From Paenibacillus sp. V4I7 (GTDB lineage Bacteria > Bacillota > Bacilli > Paenibacillales > NBRC-103111): 64,000 nt of DNA. This document shows, piece after piece, positions 54,090 through 62,401 of the stretch; the first letter of the stretch is position 1, and each line of letters begins with the position of its first letter. The notes below the pieces were generated by a model. It was given only the letters and a program-made list of their open reading frames with translations, did no database searches and was not told where the DNA came from. Location of the stretch: positions 7,662,501-7,726,500 of the forward strand of contig NZ_JAUSZD010000002.1 of assembly GCF_030817275.1 (NCBI RefSeq), read 5' to 3'. The position numbers were made by a program, and so were the translations under genes.

Positions 54090-54897
54090 ATGGGTCGAAA
54101 AAGGTGTGGATGTACTTGAATCAAACTGTGCTTTCTTATTTCAAATAATCTCAGATTGCATCGAAGGCAGTGTGAATGCTTTTTCTTCCTTTTTTCACTT
54201 TTTTCCAGCCCTTCTGTTTATTACATGGATTACGATATTGGCTTATTACTTGGGTAGGTGGCCGTTTGCCGTATTTTCTGCTACAGGTCTATTATTGGTC
54301 GATAACTTAGGCTATTGGAGCCATACAATGGACACACTGGCACTAGTTATGACTTCCTCTCTCATATCCATTCTCATTGGCATCCCACTTGGAGTCTGGT
54401 GTGCACAAAGTGAGAAGGTTCGGAATTTCGTTACTCCCTTAATGGACTTCATGCAAACAATGCCGGCATTTGTGTATTTGATCCCAGCAGTCACTTTCTT
54501 TGGTTTAGGCGTAGTACCAGGTGTGATCGCATCCGTCATTTTTGCCGTACCACCTACTATTCGACTTACTAACTTGGGGATTAGGCAGGTTGCCGAGGAT
54601 TTAGTAGAAGCAGCAGATGCATTCGGTTCGACAGCAACTCAGAAATTGTTCAAGCTTCAATTCCCGCTAGCTATGCCTACGATTATGGCTGGAATAAATC
54701 AAACCATCATGCTTGCACTTTCAATGGTAGTTATTGCTTCTATGATTGGTGCCCAGGGTATTGGGGCGGATGTATATCGTGCTGTTACTCAAATTAAAAC
54801 AGGTCAGGGTTTTGAAGCAGGCTTGTCTATTGTCGTATTGGCTATACTGCTTGATAGAATGATGCAGTACATACTGAAGAAAAAAAGGAGTGTATAA
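54064..54897 (+). CDS. opuAB: glycine betaine/proline ABC transporter, permease subunit
   Basis: 277 residues, BPD_transp_1 permease with five or six core helices plus an N-terminal helix. It shows VMTSSLISILIGIPLGVWCA, then the conserved EAA-loop DLVEAADAFGSTATQKLFKL and MPTIMAGINQTIMLALSMVV. The TTG start overlaps opuAA by 26 bases, with GAGGAGGT eight bases upstream inside opuAA, so translation is coupled. Length matches OpuAB. The membrane channel of the OpuA system. Confidence 0.94.
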   Translation: MIPKIPLDEWVEKGVDVLESNCAFLFQIISDCIEGSVNAFSSFFHFFPALLFITWITILAYYLGRWPFAVFSATGLLLVDNLGYWSHTMDTLALVMTSSLISILIGIPLGVWCAQSEKVRNFVTPLMDFMQTMPAFVYLIPAVTFFGLGVVPGVIASVIFAVPPTIRLTNLGIRQVAEDLVEAADAFGSTATQKLFKLQFPLAMPTIMAGINQTIMLALSMVVIASMIGAQGIGADVYRAVTQIKTGQGFEAGLSIVVLAILLDRMMQYILKKKRSV

Positions 54898-54899
54898 AT

Positions 54900-55790
54900 A
54901 TGTTGAAAAATACAGCTAAATCTATCATGCTGGTGATTTTAACCTCACTACTAATCATTACTGGGTGTTCTAAAGTAGCATCATCGGATGCTAGTATAGG
55001 GAATAAGGTTAAACATGAGATCGTAGGTATTGATCCTGGAGCAGGATTAATGAAGCAAACCGCGCAGGCATTGAATGATTATGACCTCAAGGATTGGAAG
55101 CTTGTGGAGGGCTCAAGTGCAGCGATGGCTGCAGCTCTGGACAAGGCTTACAAAGACAAGGAGCCTATTATTGTGACCGGGTGGACACCACACTGGATGT
55201 TCGCTAAATATGATCTGAAATATTTAAATGATCCCAAAGGTGTGTTCGGGAAAGACGAGCAAATACATACAATCGTGAGAAATGGCTTGAAAAAGGAAGC
55301 CCCTTCAGCATACACCATGCTAGACCGGTTTGAGTGGACACCCGAAGATATGGCGGTCGTTATGTCGGCTATTATTGAAGGGGAAAAGCCGGAAGAAGCA
55401 GCCGGTGGGTGGGTAAAGAATAATGCGACCAAAGTTGATAGTTGGGTGAAGGATCTGCCCCAAGAAAAAGGAAAGAAGCTTAAACTGGCTTATGTCGCGT
55501 GGGATTCTGAAATCGCTAGTACCAATGTTGTGAAAGCTGTACTAGAAGAGAAGCTTGGTTACAAAGTTGAGATGCTGCAAGTCGAAGCGGGACCTATGTG
55601 GGCAGGAATCTCAGATGGAAGCGCGGATGCCATGGTTGCAGCTTGGCTTCCTACAACACATAAAGATTATTTTGATAAATATGCTGGGAAAATCGAGGAT
55701 TTGGGAGCTAACTTGAACGGCACCAAATTGGGGCTGGTTGTTCCGAAATATATGAATATCGATTCGATTGAGGACTTGAAAACAAAATAA
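54900..55790 (+). CDS. opuAC: glycine betaine-binding lipoprotein
   Basis: 296 residues. Lipoprotein signal MLVILTSLLIITGC with Cys about residue 23, then the OpuAC/ProX-type domain: VGIDPGAGLMKQTAQALNDY, then EPIIVTGWTPHWMFAKYDLK with the Trp pair expected in the aromatic betaine cage, then KLKLAYVAWDSEIASTNVVK and AGPMWAGISDGSADAMVAAW. It delivers glycine betaine or related osmolytes to OpuAB. Starts 2 bases after opuAB behind AAAAAGGAG. Followed after 52 bases by the conserved hairpin motif at 55843. Confidence 0.95.
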   Translation: MLKNTAKSIMLVILTSLLIITGCSKVASSDASIGNKVKHEIVGIDPGAGLMKQTAQALNDYDLKDWKLVEGSSAAMAAALDKAYKDKEPIIVTGWTPHWMFAKYDLKYLNDPKGVFGKDEQIHTIVRNGLKKEAPSAYTMLDRFEWTPEDMAVVMSAIIEGEKPEEAAGGWVKNNATKVDSWVKDLPQEKGKKLKLAYVAWDSEIASTNVVKAVLEEKLGYKVEMLQVEAGPMWAGISDGSADAMVAAWLPTTHKDYFDKYAGKIEDLGANLNGTKLGLVVPKYMNIDSIEDLKTK

Positions 55791-55842
55791 TTAGCTTATA
55801 TTCTAAAGGATGACCAATACAAATCATATAACACTTATTTCA

Positions 55843-55876
55843 GGAGGAGCCAGAAAGCTAAGGGCTCTTCTTTTTG
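55843..55876 (+). terminator. conserved GGAGGAGCC...AAGGGCTC hairpin, copy 2
   Basis: GGAGGAGCC, AGAAAGCT, AAGGGCTC, then TTCTTTTTG. It ends the opuA transcript and at the same time lies in the leader of the CBO0543-type gene, and a second hairpin (CTCTT, ATTT, AGAG, then a T run) follows near 55905-55930. It has the same core as the motifs at 51862 and 56715. Confidence 0.7.
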
Positions 55877-56053
55877 TTTTAACTAATTTCAATTATTAAG
55901 GATTATCTCTTATTTAGAGGTTTTTTTTGTTTTTGTATATTGCGTATAAACTAAGCATTTTGGGGTATGAGGGAGGTTTTTCTTGGAAATGTCACCGGTC
56001 TGGATAAAAATTTTCAATTAGTGGAAATCTACAAAATATAAGGGGTGTTAGTT

Positions 56054-56623
56054 ATGACGGACAAACAACAGGAAGCTCTCAGAGAATTAACGAACAGCAT
56101 ATCAACAGTAACAAATGACTGGACCATGTATTGGAAGACCTATTCAAATATAGGAACATGGCAATTTTGGGTTGTAATGGCGTTTTTTATAGTGCCTTTA
56201 ATTATCTTAGTTTTGAAAATGGATAGAAAAAAAGCTTTTCGTCTTGGGTTTTATGGTCTAGCCATTCATGTTATCGCAATTTATATAGATTCATATGGAA
56301 CATCTCATAAAATGTGGGAATATCCATTTAAAATTTTTCCTTATCCTCCTGCAAGTTTCGGCTTGGATGCCTCTCTCATACCTGTTACATATATGCTTAT
56401 GTACCAATGGACATTAAATCGTCATAAGAACTACTATGTATACCTTGGATTATTATCCATTGTATTTGCATTTGTGTTCAAGCCATTAATTTCTTGGTTG
56501 GAGTTGTTTCATTTGGTGGAATCAAGTTATGTTCAATTGTTTATTTTTTACGTTGTCGGTGGATTACTTGGTAAATGGCTGACAGACCTATTTCACCTTG
56601 CACAACATCGATCGGAAAGATAG
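56054..56623 (+). CDS. CBO0543-family multi-pass membrane protein
   Basis: About 189 residues with five hydrophobic segments: FWVVMAFFIVPLIILVLKMD, FYGLAIHVIAIYIDSYG, then the family motif KMWEYPFKIFPYPPASFGLD, and IPVTYMLMYQWTLNRHKNYY. The function is unknown. A GTG at 56045 is in frame, but AAGGGGTG at 56040-56047 suits the ATG at 56054. It lies between opuAC and the second transporter module with one conserved hairpin motif on each side, so it may belong to the osmotic unit. Confidence 0.82.
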   Translation: MTDKQQEALRELTNSISTVTNDWTMYWKTYSNIGTWQFWVVMAFFIVPLIILVLKMDRKKAFRLGFYGLAIHVIAIYIDSYGTSHKMWEYPFKIFPYPPASFGLDASLIPVTYMLMYQWTLNRHKNYYVYLGLLSIVFAFVFKPLISWLELFHLVESSYVQLFIFYVVGGLLGKWLTDLFHLAQHRSER

Positions 56624-56663
56624 GCGGATAGAGATAAAATTCTATTTGTTTAATGGCATATTG

Positions 56664-56692
56664 TTTACTTCGATATTAAAAACATGTATATT
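56664..56692 (+). promoter_or_regulatory. weak candidate promoter for the second transporter module
   Basis: TTTACT, 17 bases, TATATT. Transcription would start near 56699, just before the conserved leader hairpin. Confidence 0.35.
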
Positions 56693-56714
56693 AACGATAT
56701 ATATTTTGATTTTC

Positions 56715-56752
56715 GGAGGAGCCTGTCATCAAGGGCTCTTTTTGTCTTTTTC
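56715..56752 (+). promoter_or_regulatory. conserved GGAGGAGCC...AAGGGCTC hairpin, copy 3, transporter leader
   Basis: GGAGGAGCC, TGTCATC, AAGGGCTC, followed by TTTTTGTCTTTTT. It is nearly identical to the core in front of the paralogous transporter at 51737. Here the hairpin itself with its T run can act as terminator, and no second hairpin is seen before the start codon 70 bases later. Confidence 0.55.
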
Positions 56753-56810
56753 TACATAATAAGTACTATTTTGGGTGATTCTTAATTAAGAGAAGTGACT
56801 GGGAGGAATT

Positions 56811-58091
56811 ATGGAGCATCAAGCAATCTGGGCAATTGGTATCTTTTTAATTATTTATGGCATTATTATTTCTGAGAAAATTCACCGTACGATCATTGCG
56901 ATGATTGGTGCAGTCTTGATGATCGTTCTAGGCATTGTTGATCAAGAAACAGCGCTACATCATATTGATTTCAACACACTTGGTTTACTCATTGGCATGA
57001 TGATTATTGTGGGTATTACGGCTGAAACAGGGCTTTTCAAGTATGTGGCTCTAAAAGCTGCAAAAGTAGCAAAAGGTAACCCAAAAAGGATTATGGTAGC
57101 ATTAGTGATTATCACAGCTGTTTGCTCTGCATTTTTGGATAATGTAACCACTGTACTTCTCATGGTTCCGGTTACTTTCAGCATTACAAGACAACTACAA
57201 GTAAACCCAATCCCTTTCTTGATTACACAAATCATCGCTTCAAATGTAGGTGGCACAGCAACTTTGATTGGTGATCCTCCGAACATTATGATCGGTAGCG
57301 CAGTTGAAGAGCTTACGTTTATGGCTTTTATCACTAATTTAGCTCCAATTGCCATCATCATTATGTTGGCATATGTCCCTTTGTTTGTCCTCCTATTTAG
57401 GAAGCAGATCAAGTCAACGCCTGAACTGCAGCGAAGTATTATGGATATGGATGAGAGAGCCATGATTACAGATCATAAGCTTCTAAGGAAATGTCTGCTT
57501 GTTCTTGGCCTTACAATAATAGGTTTCTTCCTGCATCAGAGCTTACATTTAGAATCTGCTACGGTCGCATTAACAGGCGCTTTTTTGTTACTTCTTTTGA
57601 CGGGGGAGCATATGCTGGAGCATGCATTCCATAGTATAGAATGGACAACGCTATTCTTCTTTGTAGGATTGTTTGTGCTTGTTTCTGGACTAGTAGAAAC
57701 CGGAGTCATAGCTAAATTGGCTGCGCAAGCGATAGAATTAACAGGAGGCAATTTGTTGGCAACTTCGATGCTGATCCTATGGCTAAGTGCGATTGCTTCT
57801 GCATTTCTTGATAATATCCCTTTCGTTGCTACGATGATTCCAATGATTCATGAGATGGGTAATATGGGAGTAAGTAACTTGGAACCGTTGTGGTGGAGTC
57901 TTGCCTTAGGAGCATGTCTTGGTGGCAATGGTACACTGATTGGTGCAAGTGCTAATTTAATCGTTGCGGGATTGGCAGCTAAAGAGGGCTATCCAATTAC
58001 CTTTATCAAGTACCTCAAAGTCGGGTTTCCTTTAATGATTCTTTCAATCATTCTCTCGAGCTTTTATATTTACTTTAGATATTTGATGTAG
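56811..58091 (+). CDS. ArsB/NhaD-family ion transporter (copy 2)
   Basis: 426 residues, same length as and highly similar along its whole length to the protein at 50457. The IT-superfamily repeat motifs are intact: SAFLDNVTTVLLMVPVTFSI, NVGGTATLIGDPPNIMIGSA, SAFLDNIPFVATMIPMIHEM and CLGGNGTLIGASANLIVAGL. Probably an Na+/H+ antiporter or anion permease; the family alone does not decide. GGGAGGA lies five bases before the ATG. Followed after about 20 bases by the small partner gene. Confidence 0.92.
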   Translation: MEHQAIWAIGIFLIIYGIIISEKIHRTIIAMIGAVLMIVLGIVDQETALHHIDFNTLGLLIGMMIIVGITAETGLFKYVALKAAKVAKGNPKRIMVALVIITAVCSAFLDNVTTVLLMVPVTFSITRQLQVNPIPFLITQIIASNVGGTATLIGDPPNIMIGSAVEELTFMAFITNLAPIAIIIMLAYVPLFVLLFRKQIKSTPELQRSIMDMDERAMITDHKLLRKCLLVLGLTIIGFFLHQSLHLESATVALTGAFLLLLLTGEHMLEHAFHSIEWTTLFFFVGLFVLVSGLVETGVIAKLAAQAIELTGGNLLATSMLILWLSAIASAFLDNIPFVATMIPMIHEMGNMGVSNLEPLWWSLALGACLGGNGTLIGASANLIVAGLAAKEGYPITFIKYLKVGFPLMILSIILSSFYIYFRYLM

Positions 58092-58111
58092 GGAAAGGGA
58101 AGGTGTTTAGC

Positions 58112-58390
58112 ATGCTAACGTATACGTATAATGATAAAGAATTAGAAATTAGTGAAACAGCAAATGGCCAGGATGTTGAATTTCGCATTCGTGTTATTGG
58201 TGATGGGTCTTTAGATAATAGAATTAAGGAAATACAATATGATTTTGAACATAATCACGTTTTAACCGATGTATTATTTTACGCGTTTTTGAATCATGAA
58301 TATCAATTTATTGTTAGACAAGACTACTACTCGGATTTCATCCTATCTCTCATGAAGCATCGCCTTTTAATTAGTGTGAAATGGACTTAA
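58112..58390 (+). CDS. small protein paired with the NhaD-type transporter (copy 2)
   Basis: About 92 residues, paralog of the protein at 50148, with VEFRIRVIGDG, HVLTDVLFYAFLNHEYQFIV and RQDYYSDFILSLMKHRLLIS. The frame opens with a GTG at 58103, but AGGGAAGG at 58095-58102 is best placed for the ATG at 58112. The same gene order and distance as in copy 1 argues that transporter and small protein form a functional pair. Confidence 0.8.
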   Translation: MLTYTYNDKELEISETANGQDVEFRIRVIGDGSLDNRIKEIQYDFEHNHVLTDVLFYAFLNHEYQFIVRQDYYSDFILSLMKHRLLISVKWT

Positions 58391-58442
58391 GCATACGCGA
58401 ATATGAGAGAAATTGAGTTAACGTTAGAAAATAGGAGTAATT

Positions 58443-58523
58443 ATGCCCATTGTTGATATTTTAAAAGAGAAAGAACTTCATGACGATATGTTGAAAGAGA
58501 CTTCAGATTCTCGGTCTACATAA
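58443..58523 (+). other. 26-residue frame with good RBS
   Basis: AATAGGAG, five bases, ATG, then MPIVDILKEKELHDDMLKET and SDSRST, stop. It is too short to judge. It may be a small peptide gene of the same transcript, because the terminator at 58568 lies after it. Confidence 0.3.
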
Positions 58524-58567
58524 TATTTCCATCACAAGAGACGACACAACCATGATTTATAAGAGGT

Positions 58568-58610
58568 AGTTCTTCCAGGATTAAAAGTTGGAGGAACTCC
58601 TATTTTTTTA
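58568..58610 (+). terminator. terminator of the second transporter module
   Basis: AGTTCTTCCA, 11-base loop, TGGAGGAACT, then CCTA and seven T. Between here and 58865 no gene was seen. Confidence 0.8.
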
Positions 58611-58865
58611 CGACGGAACAATTAACTAGTAGGATCCCCTTTCCTTGTTGAATACATAAGGTAAAATATCGAACATAAAAAAGAAGTTTAAAAATATCAG
58701 CACAGCGAGGCTTTAAGCTAGCACTGATTCTATTCAAAAAAGAACGTCTAAAAGATTATGAAAACATGCTGCTATGTGTGATGATCTGATTGAAGCTCAT
58801 GGTGACTGGTTGTCAAAATTTGTGTAAACTAAAAGTAATGTGAACGGAATAGGGGGCCTAGCAAA

Positions 58866-60017
58866 ATGAAGGTGGTCATAGCTATCGATTCTTTTAAGGG
58901 CAGCGTTTCATCGATGGAAGGAAGCAGAGAAATCGCTTTAGGCATTAAAGAGGTTTACCCTAATGCGGATATTGTAAGTTTCCCTATAGCCGATGGCGGT
59001 GAAGGAACGGTAGAAGCGCTTGTAAATGCAACAGGCGGACAACTTCAATCTGTTAAGGTTACAGGCCCCCTTATGGAGCCGGCTCAGGCAACCTATGGAA
59101 TAACAGGTAACGGAAAAACCGCCGTGATCGAGGTGGCGGCAGCCTGTGGATTGCCGCTAGTGCCTGAGGCATTCAGGAATCCGATGCTTACGACAACTTA
59201 TGGAGTCGGTGAGCTCATTGCACATGCGATGGGGCAAGGCTGCCGTGAATTTGTAATTGGTCTCGGCGGAAGTGCCACGAACGATGCGGGTGTGGGGATG
59301 CTGCAGGCTTTAGGCTACCGTTTCAAGGACCAAGAGGGCAATGATGTCGGTCCAGGCGGGAATGCCCTAAGCATGATTCGTCGTATTGATTCGAACCATG
59401 CCTGTCCAGAATTAAGACAATGTGAGTTTAAGATTGCCTGCGACGTCAACAATCCACTGTACGGACCTAACGGAGCGGCTTATGTGTTTGCCCCTCAAAA
59501 AGGAGCAAATCCCGCAATGGTGGAGGAGCTGGATCGTGGCTTATACCTGTTTGCCGGTGTCGCCGAGCGAGAGCTTGGTGTAAATCTTCAAGACATCCCC
59601 GGAGCGGGCGCGGCTGGTGGACTTGGAGCGGCATTTGCTGCTTTTTTTAAGGCTGAGATGCAATCTGGTGTTGGGCTGGTGCTGGACAAGATCGGATTAA
59701 AGGAAAGCATGGCGGGGGCTGATTTCGTGATAACAGGAGAAGGGAAGCTTGATGGACAAACGTCGATGGGCAAGGCTCCATTGGGAGTTGCTGCGCTTGC
59801 ACAGGCACAAGGCATTCCGGTTATTGCGTTAGCGGGTGGAGTTACTAAAGAGGCCTCGGTACTGAATGATCTAGGCGTTACTTCTTTTCATTCCATCATC
59901 ACCGCTCCTATGTCTCTTGAGCAAGCCATGGATCCTATTGAAACGGGATATCATCTAAGAAGTACAACCAAGCAATTATTCAGATTAATTCAAGCAGTGA
60001 GAGCTGATGGAAAATAA
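58866..60017 (+). CDS. glycerate kinase
   Basis: 383 residues, type GarK/GlxK (glycerate 2-kinase). It starts with MKVVIAIDSFKGSVSSMEGS, then FPIADGGEGTVEALVNATGG, then FVIGLGGSATNDAGVGMLQA, and ends with EGKLDGQTSMGKAPLGVAAL, all diagnostic. It phosphorylates D-glycerate with ATP, feeding glycolysis. The dehydrogenase at 60094, 76 bases downstream, could make glycerate from hydroxypyruvate, so the two probably form a short pathway. Confidence 0.95.
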   Translation: MKVVIAIDSFKGSVSSMEGSREIALGIKEVYPNADIVSFPIADGGEGTVEALVNATGGQLQSVKVTGPLMEPAQATYGITGNGKTAVIEVAAACGLPLVPEAFRNPMLTTTYGVGELIAHAMGQGCREFVIGLGGSATNDAGVGMLQALGYRFKDQEGNDVGPGGNALSMIRRIDSNHACPELRQCEFKIACDVNNPLYGPNGAAYVFAPQKGANPAMVEELDRGLYLFAGVAERELGVNLQDIPGAGAAGGLGAAFAAFFKAEMQSGVGLVLDKIGLKESMAGADFVITGEGKLDGQTSMGKAPLGVAALAQAQGIPVIALAGGVTKEASVLNDLGVTSFHSIITAPMSLEQAMDPIETGYHLRSTTKQLFRLIQAVRADGK

Positions 60018-60093
60018 CGGAAAGTAAAAAACCGATCTCTTCTGATCCGTGAGGGGTTGGTATACTTGCATGATAGGAAGGGGATAAACCTTT

Positions 60094-61071
60094 ATGACGA
60101 AATTTAAGGTGGTATTAACCAAAGAAACATGGCCTGCTGCCATGGAAAGAATTGAACAGCATTGTGAGGTGAAGTGTTGGAAAGAAGCTGGACCGATTCC
60201 ACGCACAGTATTACTCGAATGGTTAAAGGATGCGGAGGGTTTATTCAGCACAGGTGATGTAAAGGTAGATGAAGATTTGTTGGCTAATGCTCCTCAATTA
60301 AGAGTCGTTGCACAATCATCGGTAGGGTATGACAATATAGATATCGATGCCTGCACGAGGAGGGAAATTCCCTTTGGAAATACACCTGGTGTGCTTGTTG
60401 AAACAACGGCAGATTTAACCTTTACCTTATTGCTGAGCGCAGCTCGCCGAATTCATGAATGTTGGGATTTTGTTAAATCAGGCAATTGGGCAAGTAATAA
60501 CAATATTCCATACGGTGTAGATTTGTTTGGGAAAACTCTCGGTATCGTAGGTATGGGGGATATCGGCTGCGCTGTAGCTAGGAGAGCTAAGGCGTGCGGG
60601 CTGAACATTATTTACTATAACCGTACAAGGCGTATGGATGATCATGTACTCGAAGCGAGATATGTTGACTTTAGGGACTTGCTGCAGGAGTCCGACTTTA
60701 TCATTACCCTTGTTCCTTTATCGAATCAAAGCCGGGGCATGTTTGGAGCGGAGGAGTTTGCACAGATGAAGCCTTCAGCTTATTTTATCAATGCGGCACG
60801 CGGGTCTATTGTGAATACCGAGGCCCTCTACGAAGCATTGAAAAGTAAACAAATCGCATACGCCGCATTAGATGTAACCGATCCAGAACCGCTTGCGGGA
60901 GACCATCCATTACTCAGCCTTCCGAATATCTTAATAACCCCGCATGTAGGTAGTGCAACTTACGAAACGAGAAATCGCATGGCACATTTAGCTGTGGATA
61001 ATTTATTGGCAGGTCTTGGTAGACTAGCGCTTCCAGCTTGTGTGAATCCAACCGTTAATTATCCGAAGTAA
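60094..61071 (+). CDS. D-2-hydroxyacid dehydrogenase (glyoxylate/hydroxypyruvate reductase type)
   Basis: 325 residues. NAD(P)-binding GMGDIGCAVARRAKACGLNI lies near residue 150. The catalytic Arg is in NAARGSIVNTEALYEA, the Glu in LDVTDPEPL, and the His in ITPHVGSATYETR. The GTPxVLxExTADLTFTLLLS pattern fits GyaR/GhrB enzymes. It reduces glyoxylate or hydroxypyruvate. AGGAAGGGG lies seven bases before the ATG. It lies after glycerate kinase, consistent with glycerate metabolism, and before a strong terminator. Confidence 0.93.
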   Translation: MTKFKVVLTKETWPAAMERIEQHCEVKCWKEAGPIPRTVLLEWLKDAEGLFSTGDVKVDEDLLANAPQLRVVAQSSVGYDNIDIDACTRREIPFGNTPGVLVETTADLTFTLLLSAARRIHECWDFVKSGNWASNNNIPYGVDLFGKTLGIVGMGDIGCAVARRAKACGLNIIYYNRTRRMDDHVLEARYVDFRDLLQESDFIITLVPLSNQSRGMFGAEEFAQMKPSAYFINAARGSIVNTEALYEALKSKQIAYAALDVTDPEPLAGDHPLLSLPNILITPHVGSATYETRNRMAHLAVDNLLAGLGRLALPACVNPTVNYPK

Positions 61072-61094
61072 GTCCTTTAAATTTAGTTCTATTG

Positions 61095-61126
61095 GCTTCG
61101 CCCTTAATAAAAGGGCGAAGCTGTTT
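61095..61126 (+). terminator. terminator after the hydroxyacid dehydrogenase
   Basis: GCTTCGCCCTT, loop AATAA, AAGGGCGAAGC, then TGTTTT. A perfect 11-bp stem. Confidence 0.88.
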
Positions 61127-61203
61127 TGCATTGTTTCCCATGCATAACTAAGGAGAAAGTATGGATAACTGCCATGGCTAAGAGCAAGGCAGCTTTATTC
61201 TTG

Positions 61204-62154
61204 TCAGTCCACCAGTGTTTCCCCATGTTTCAGCAAGTTAAGACGGCTTGAGTCGAGCTCCCTTCTCCGCCAATCGGCCAACAACCGGTCAAGTGCTTCC
61301 TGCGGCGTATCATCGGCTAGGCGGAAAGCGCCATAATGCATCGGGATGAACGTCTTGGCCCCCACATCGAGGAACGCCTGAACCGCCTCCTCTGGCGTAA
61401 CGTGCTGCATACCCATAAACCATTCCGGCTCGTAAGCACCGATCGGCATAAGCGCGTAACGGATACCCGGAAACCTCGCTCCGATGTCGCGGAAGCCTTG
61501 GAAATATCCGCTGTCTCCGGCAAAATAAATCGCATCGTTGTTCCCCGCGCCTTCCACTAATAACTCTGCTGATCGGTTGATCACCCAGCCTCCCCAAAGC
61601 GACTTGTTCGTATCCGTCAGCGTACGCCGAGTCCAATGCTGCGCTGGAACGAAATGAAACTCCAGCGGCCCGACCGTTGTCTTCCCCCACCAAGGCAGCT
61701 CGTGGACCTTATTCAGTCCAAGCCGCCGCATCATCCTGCCAAGTCCTTCAGGCACTAGTGCGACAGGTGAGCCTTTCAACTTGCGCAATGATCCGACGTG
61801 CAGGTGATCGTAATGCGAATGAGAGAGCAAGACGATATCAACCGGCGGTATTTCATCGAGTGTAAGCCCTGGCGCCTCTAATCTGCGGGCAAAGCCCATC
61901 CGGTTCGCCCATACCGGATCCGTAACAATCGTCAAGCCCGCCACCTGCAACAGGAAAGTTGAATGTCCAATCCAGGTGATCGTTGTTACGCTGCGGTTAT
62001 TCCAAAGCAGTTCTTGCTGCTTATGCTCCGCTTCACCGATGCGTAAGCTGAGATCCTTGACTTTCCCTTTCCGTTCTTGCTGCCATCGGCGAATTTCCTT
62101 CCATGTTTTCACCTTTGCGGTTGGATCCGCATTGCTATAACGTTTTTGTGCCAT
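61204..62154 (-). CDS. metallo-beta-lactamase-fold hydrolase (NAPE-PLD/UlaG-like)
   Basis: 316 residues. The zinc site SHSHYDHLHVGSLRKL (H-x-H-x-D-H) lies near residue 110, with further ligands in FVPAQHWTRRTL, YFAGDSGYFQGF and FIPMHYGAF. The order WIGHSTFLLQVAGLTIVTDP, then PVWANR and WGGWVINR is that of the N-acyl-phosphatidylethanolamine phospholipase D-like branch. The actual substrate in bacteria is unknown. The first 70 residues are basic and helical. It is alone on the minus strand. Confidence 0.9.
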   Translation of the reverse strand: MAQKRYSNADPTAKVKTWKEIRRWQQERKGKVKDLSLRIGEAEHKQQELLWNNRSVTTITWIGHSTFLLQVAGLTIVTDPVWANRMGFARRLEAPGLTLDEIPPVDIVLLSHSHYDHLHVGSLRKLKGSPVALVPEGLGRMMRRLGLNKVHELPWWGKTTVGPLEFHFVPAQHWTRRTLTDTNKSLWGGWVINRSAELLVEGAGNNDAIYFAGDSGYFQGFRDIGARFPGIRYALMPIGAYEPEWFMGMQHVTPEEAVQAFLDVGAKTFIPMHYGAFRLADDTPQEALDRLLADWRRRELDSSRLNLLKHGETLVD

Positions 62155-62191
62155 AAATTGCTATCCCCCTCACAAAACCACCATAAGTCCT

Positions 62192-62392
62192 TTAAAATAT
62201 ATCTCCATATATATAAAGATGTAGATTCTTATCGGCTTTGTCAATGTTTAGCAGAATGATGGTTTCATTGTTAACATCGGTTGATGAGTGAATATATAGA
62301 ACGCTTGAAGCATGGAGAAAATATCGGTCCTTACAGGCAGAACGTTTGATCGCTAAAGCATGATTAATCTCATGCTCTATGCCAAAAGTCAT
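62192..62392 (-). CDS. small hypothetical protein after the response regulator
   Basis: 66 residues: MTFGIEHEINHALAIKRSAC, then KDRYFLHASSVLYIHSSTDV and ETIILLNIDKADKNLHLYIY. The ATG lies 9 bases after the stop of the response regulator on the same strand, with AAGG just before it, so it could be translated from the same message. No family was recognised. Confidence 0.35.
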   Translation of the reverse strand: MTFGIEHEINHALAIKRSACKDRYFLHASSVLYIHSSTDVNNETIILLNIDKADKNLHLYIYGDIF

Positions 62393-62401
62393 GCCTTGTA
62401 A

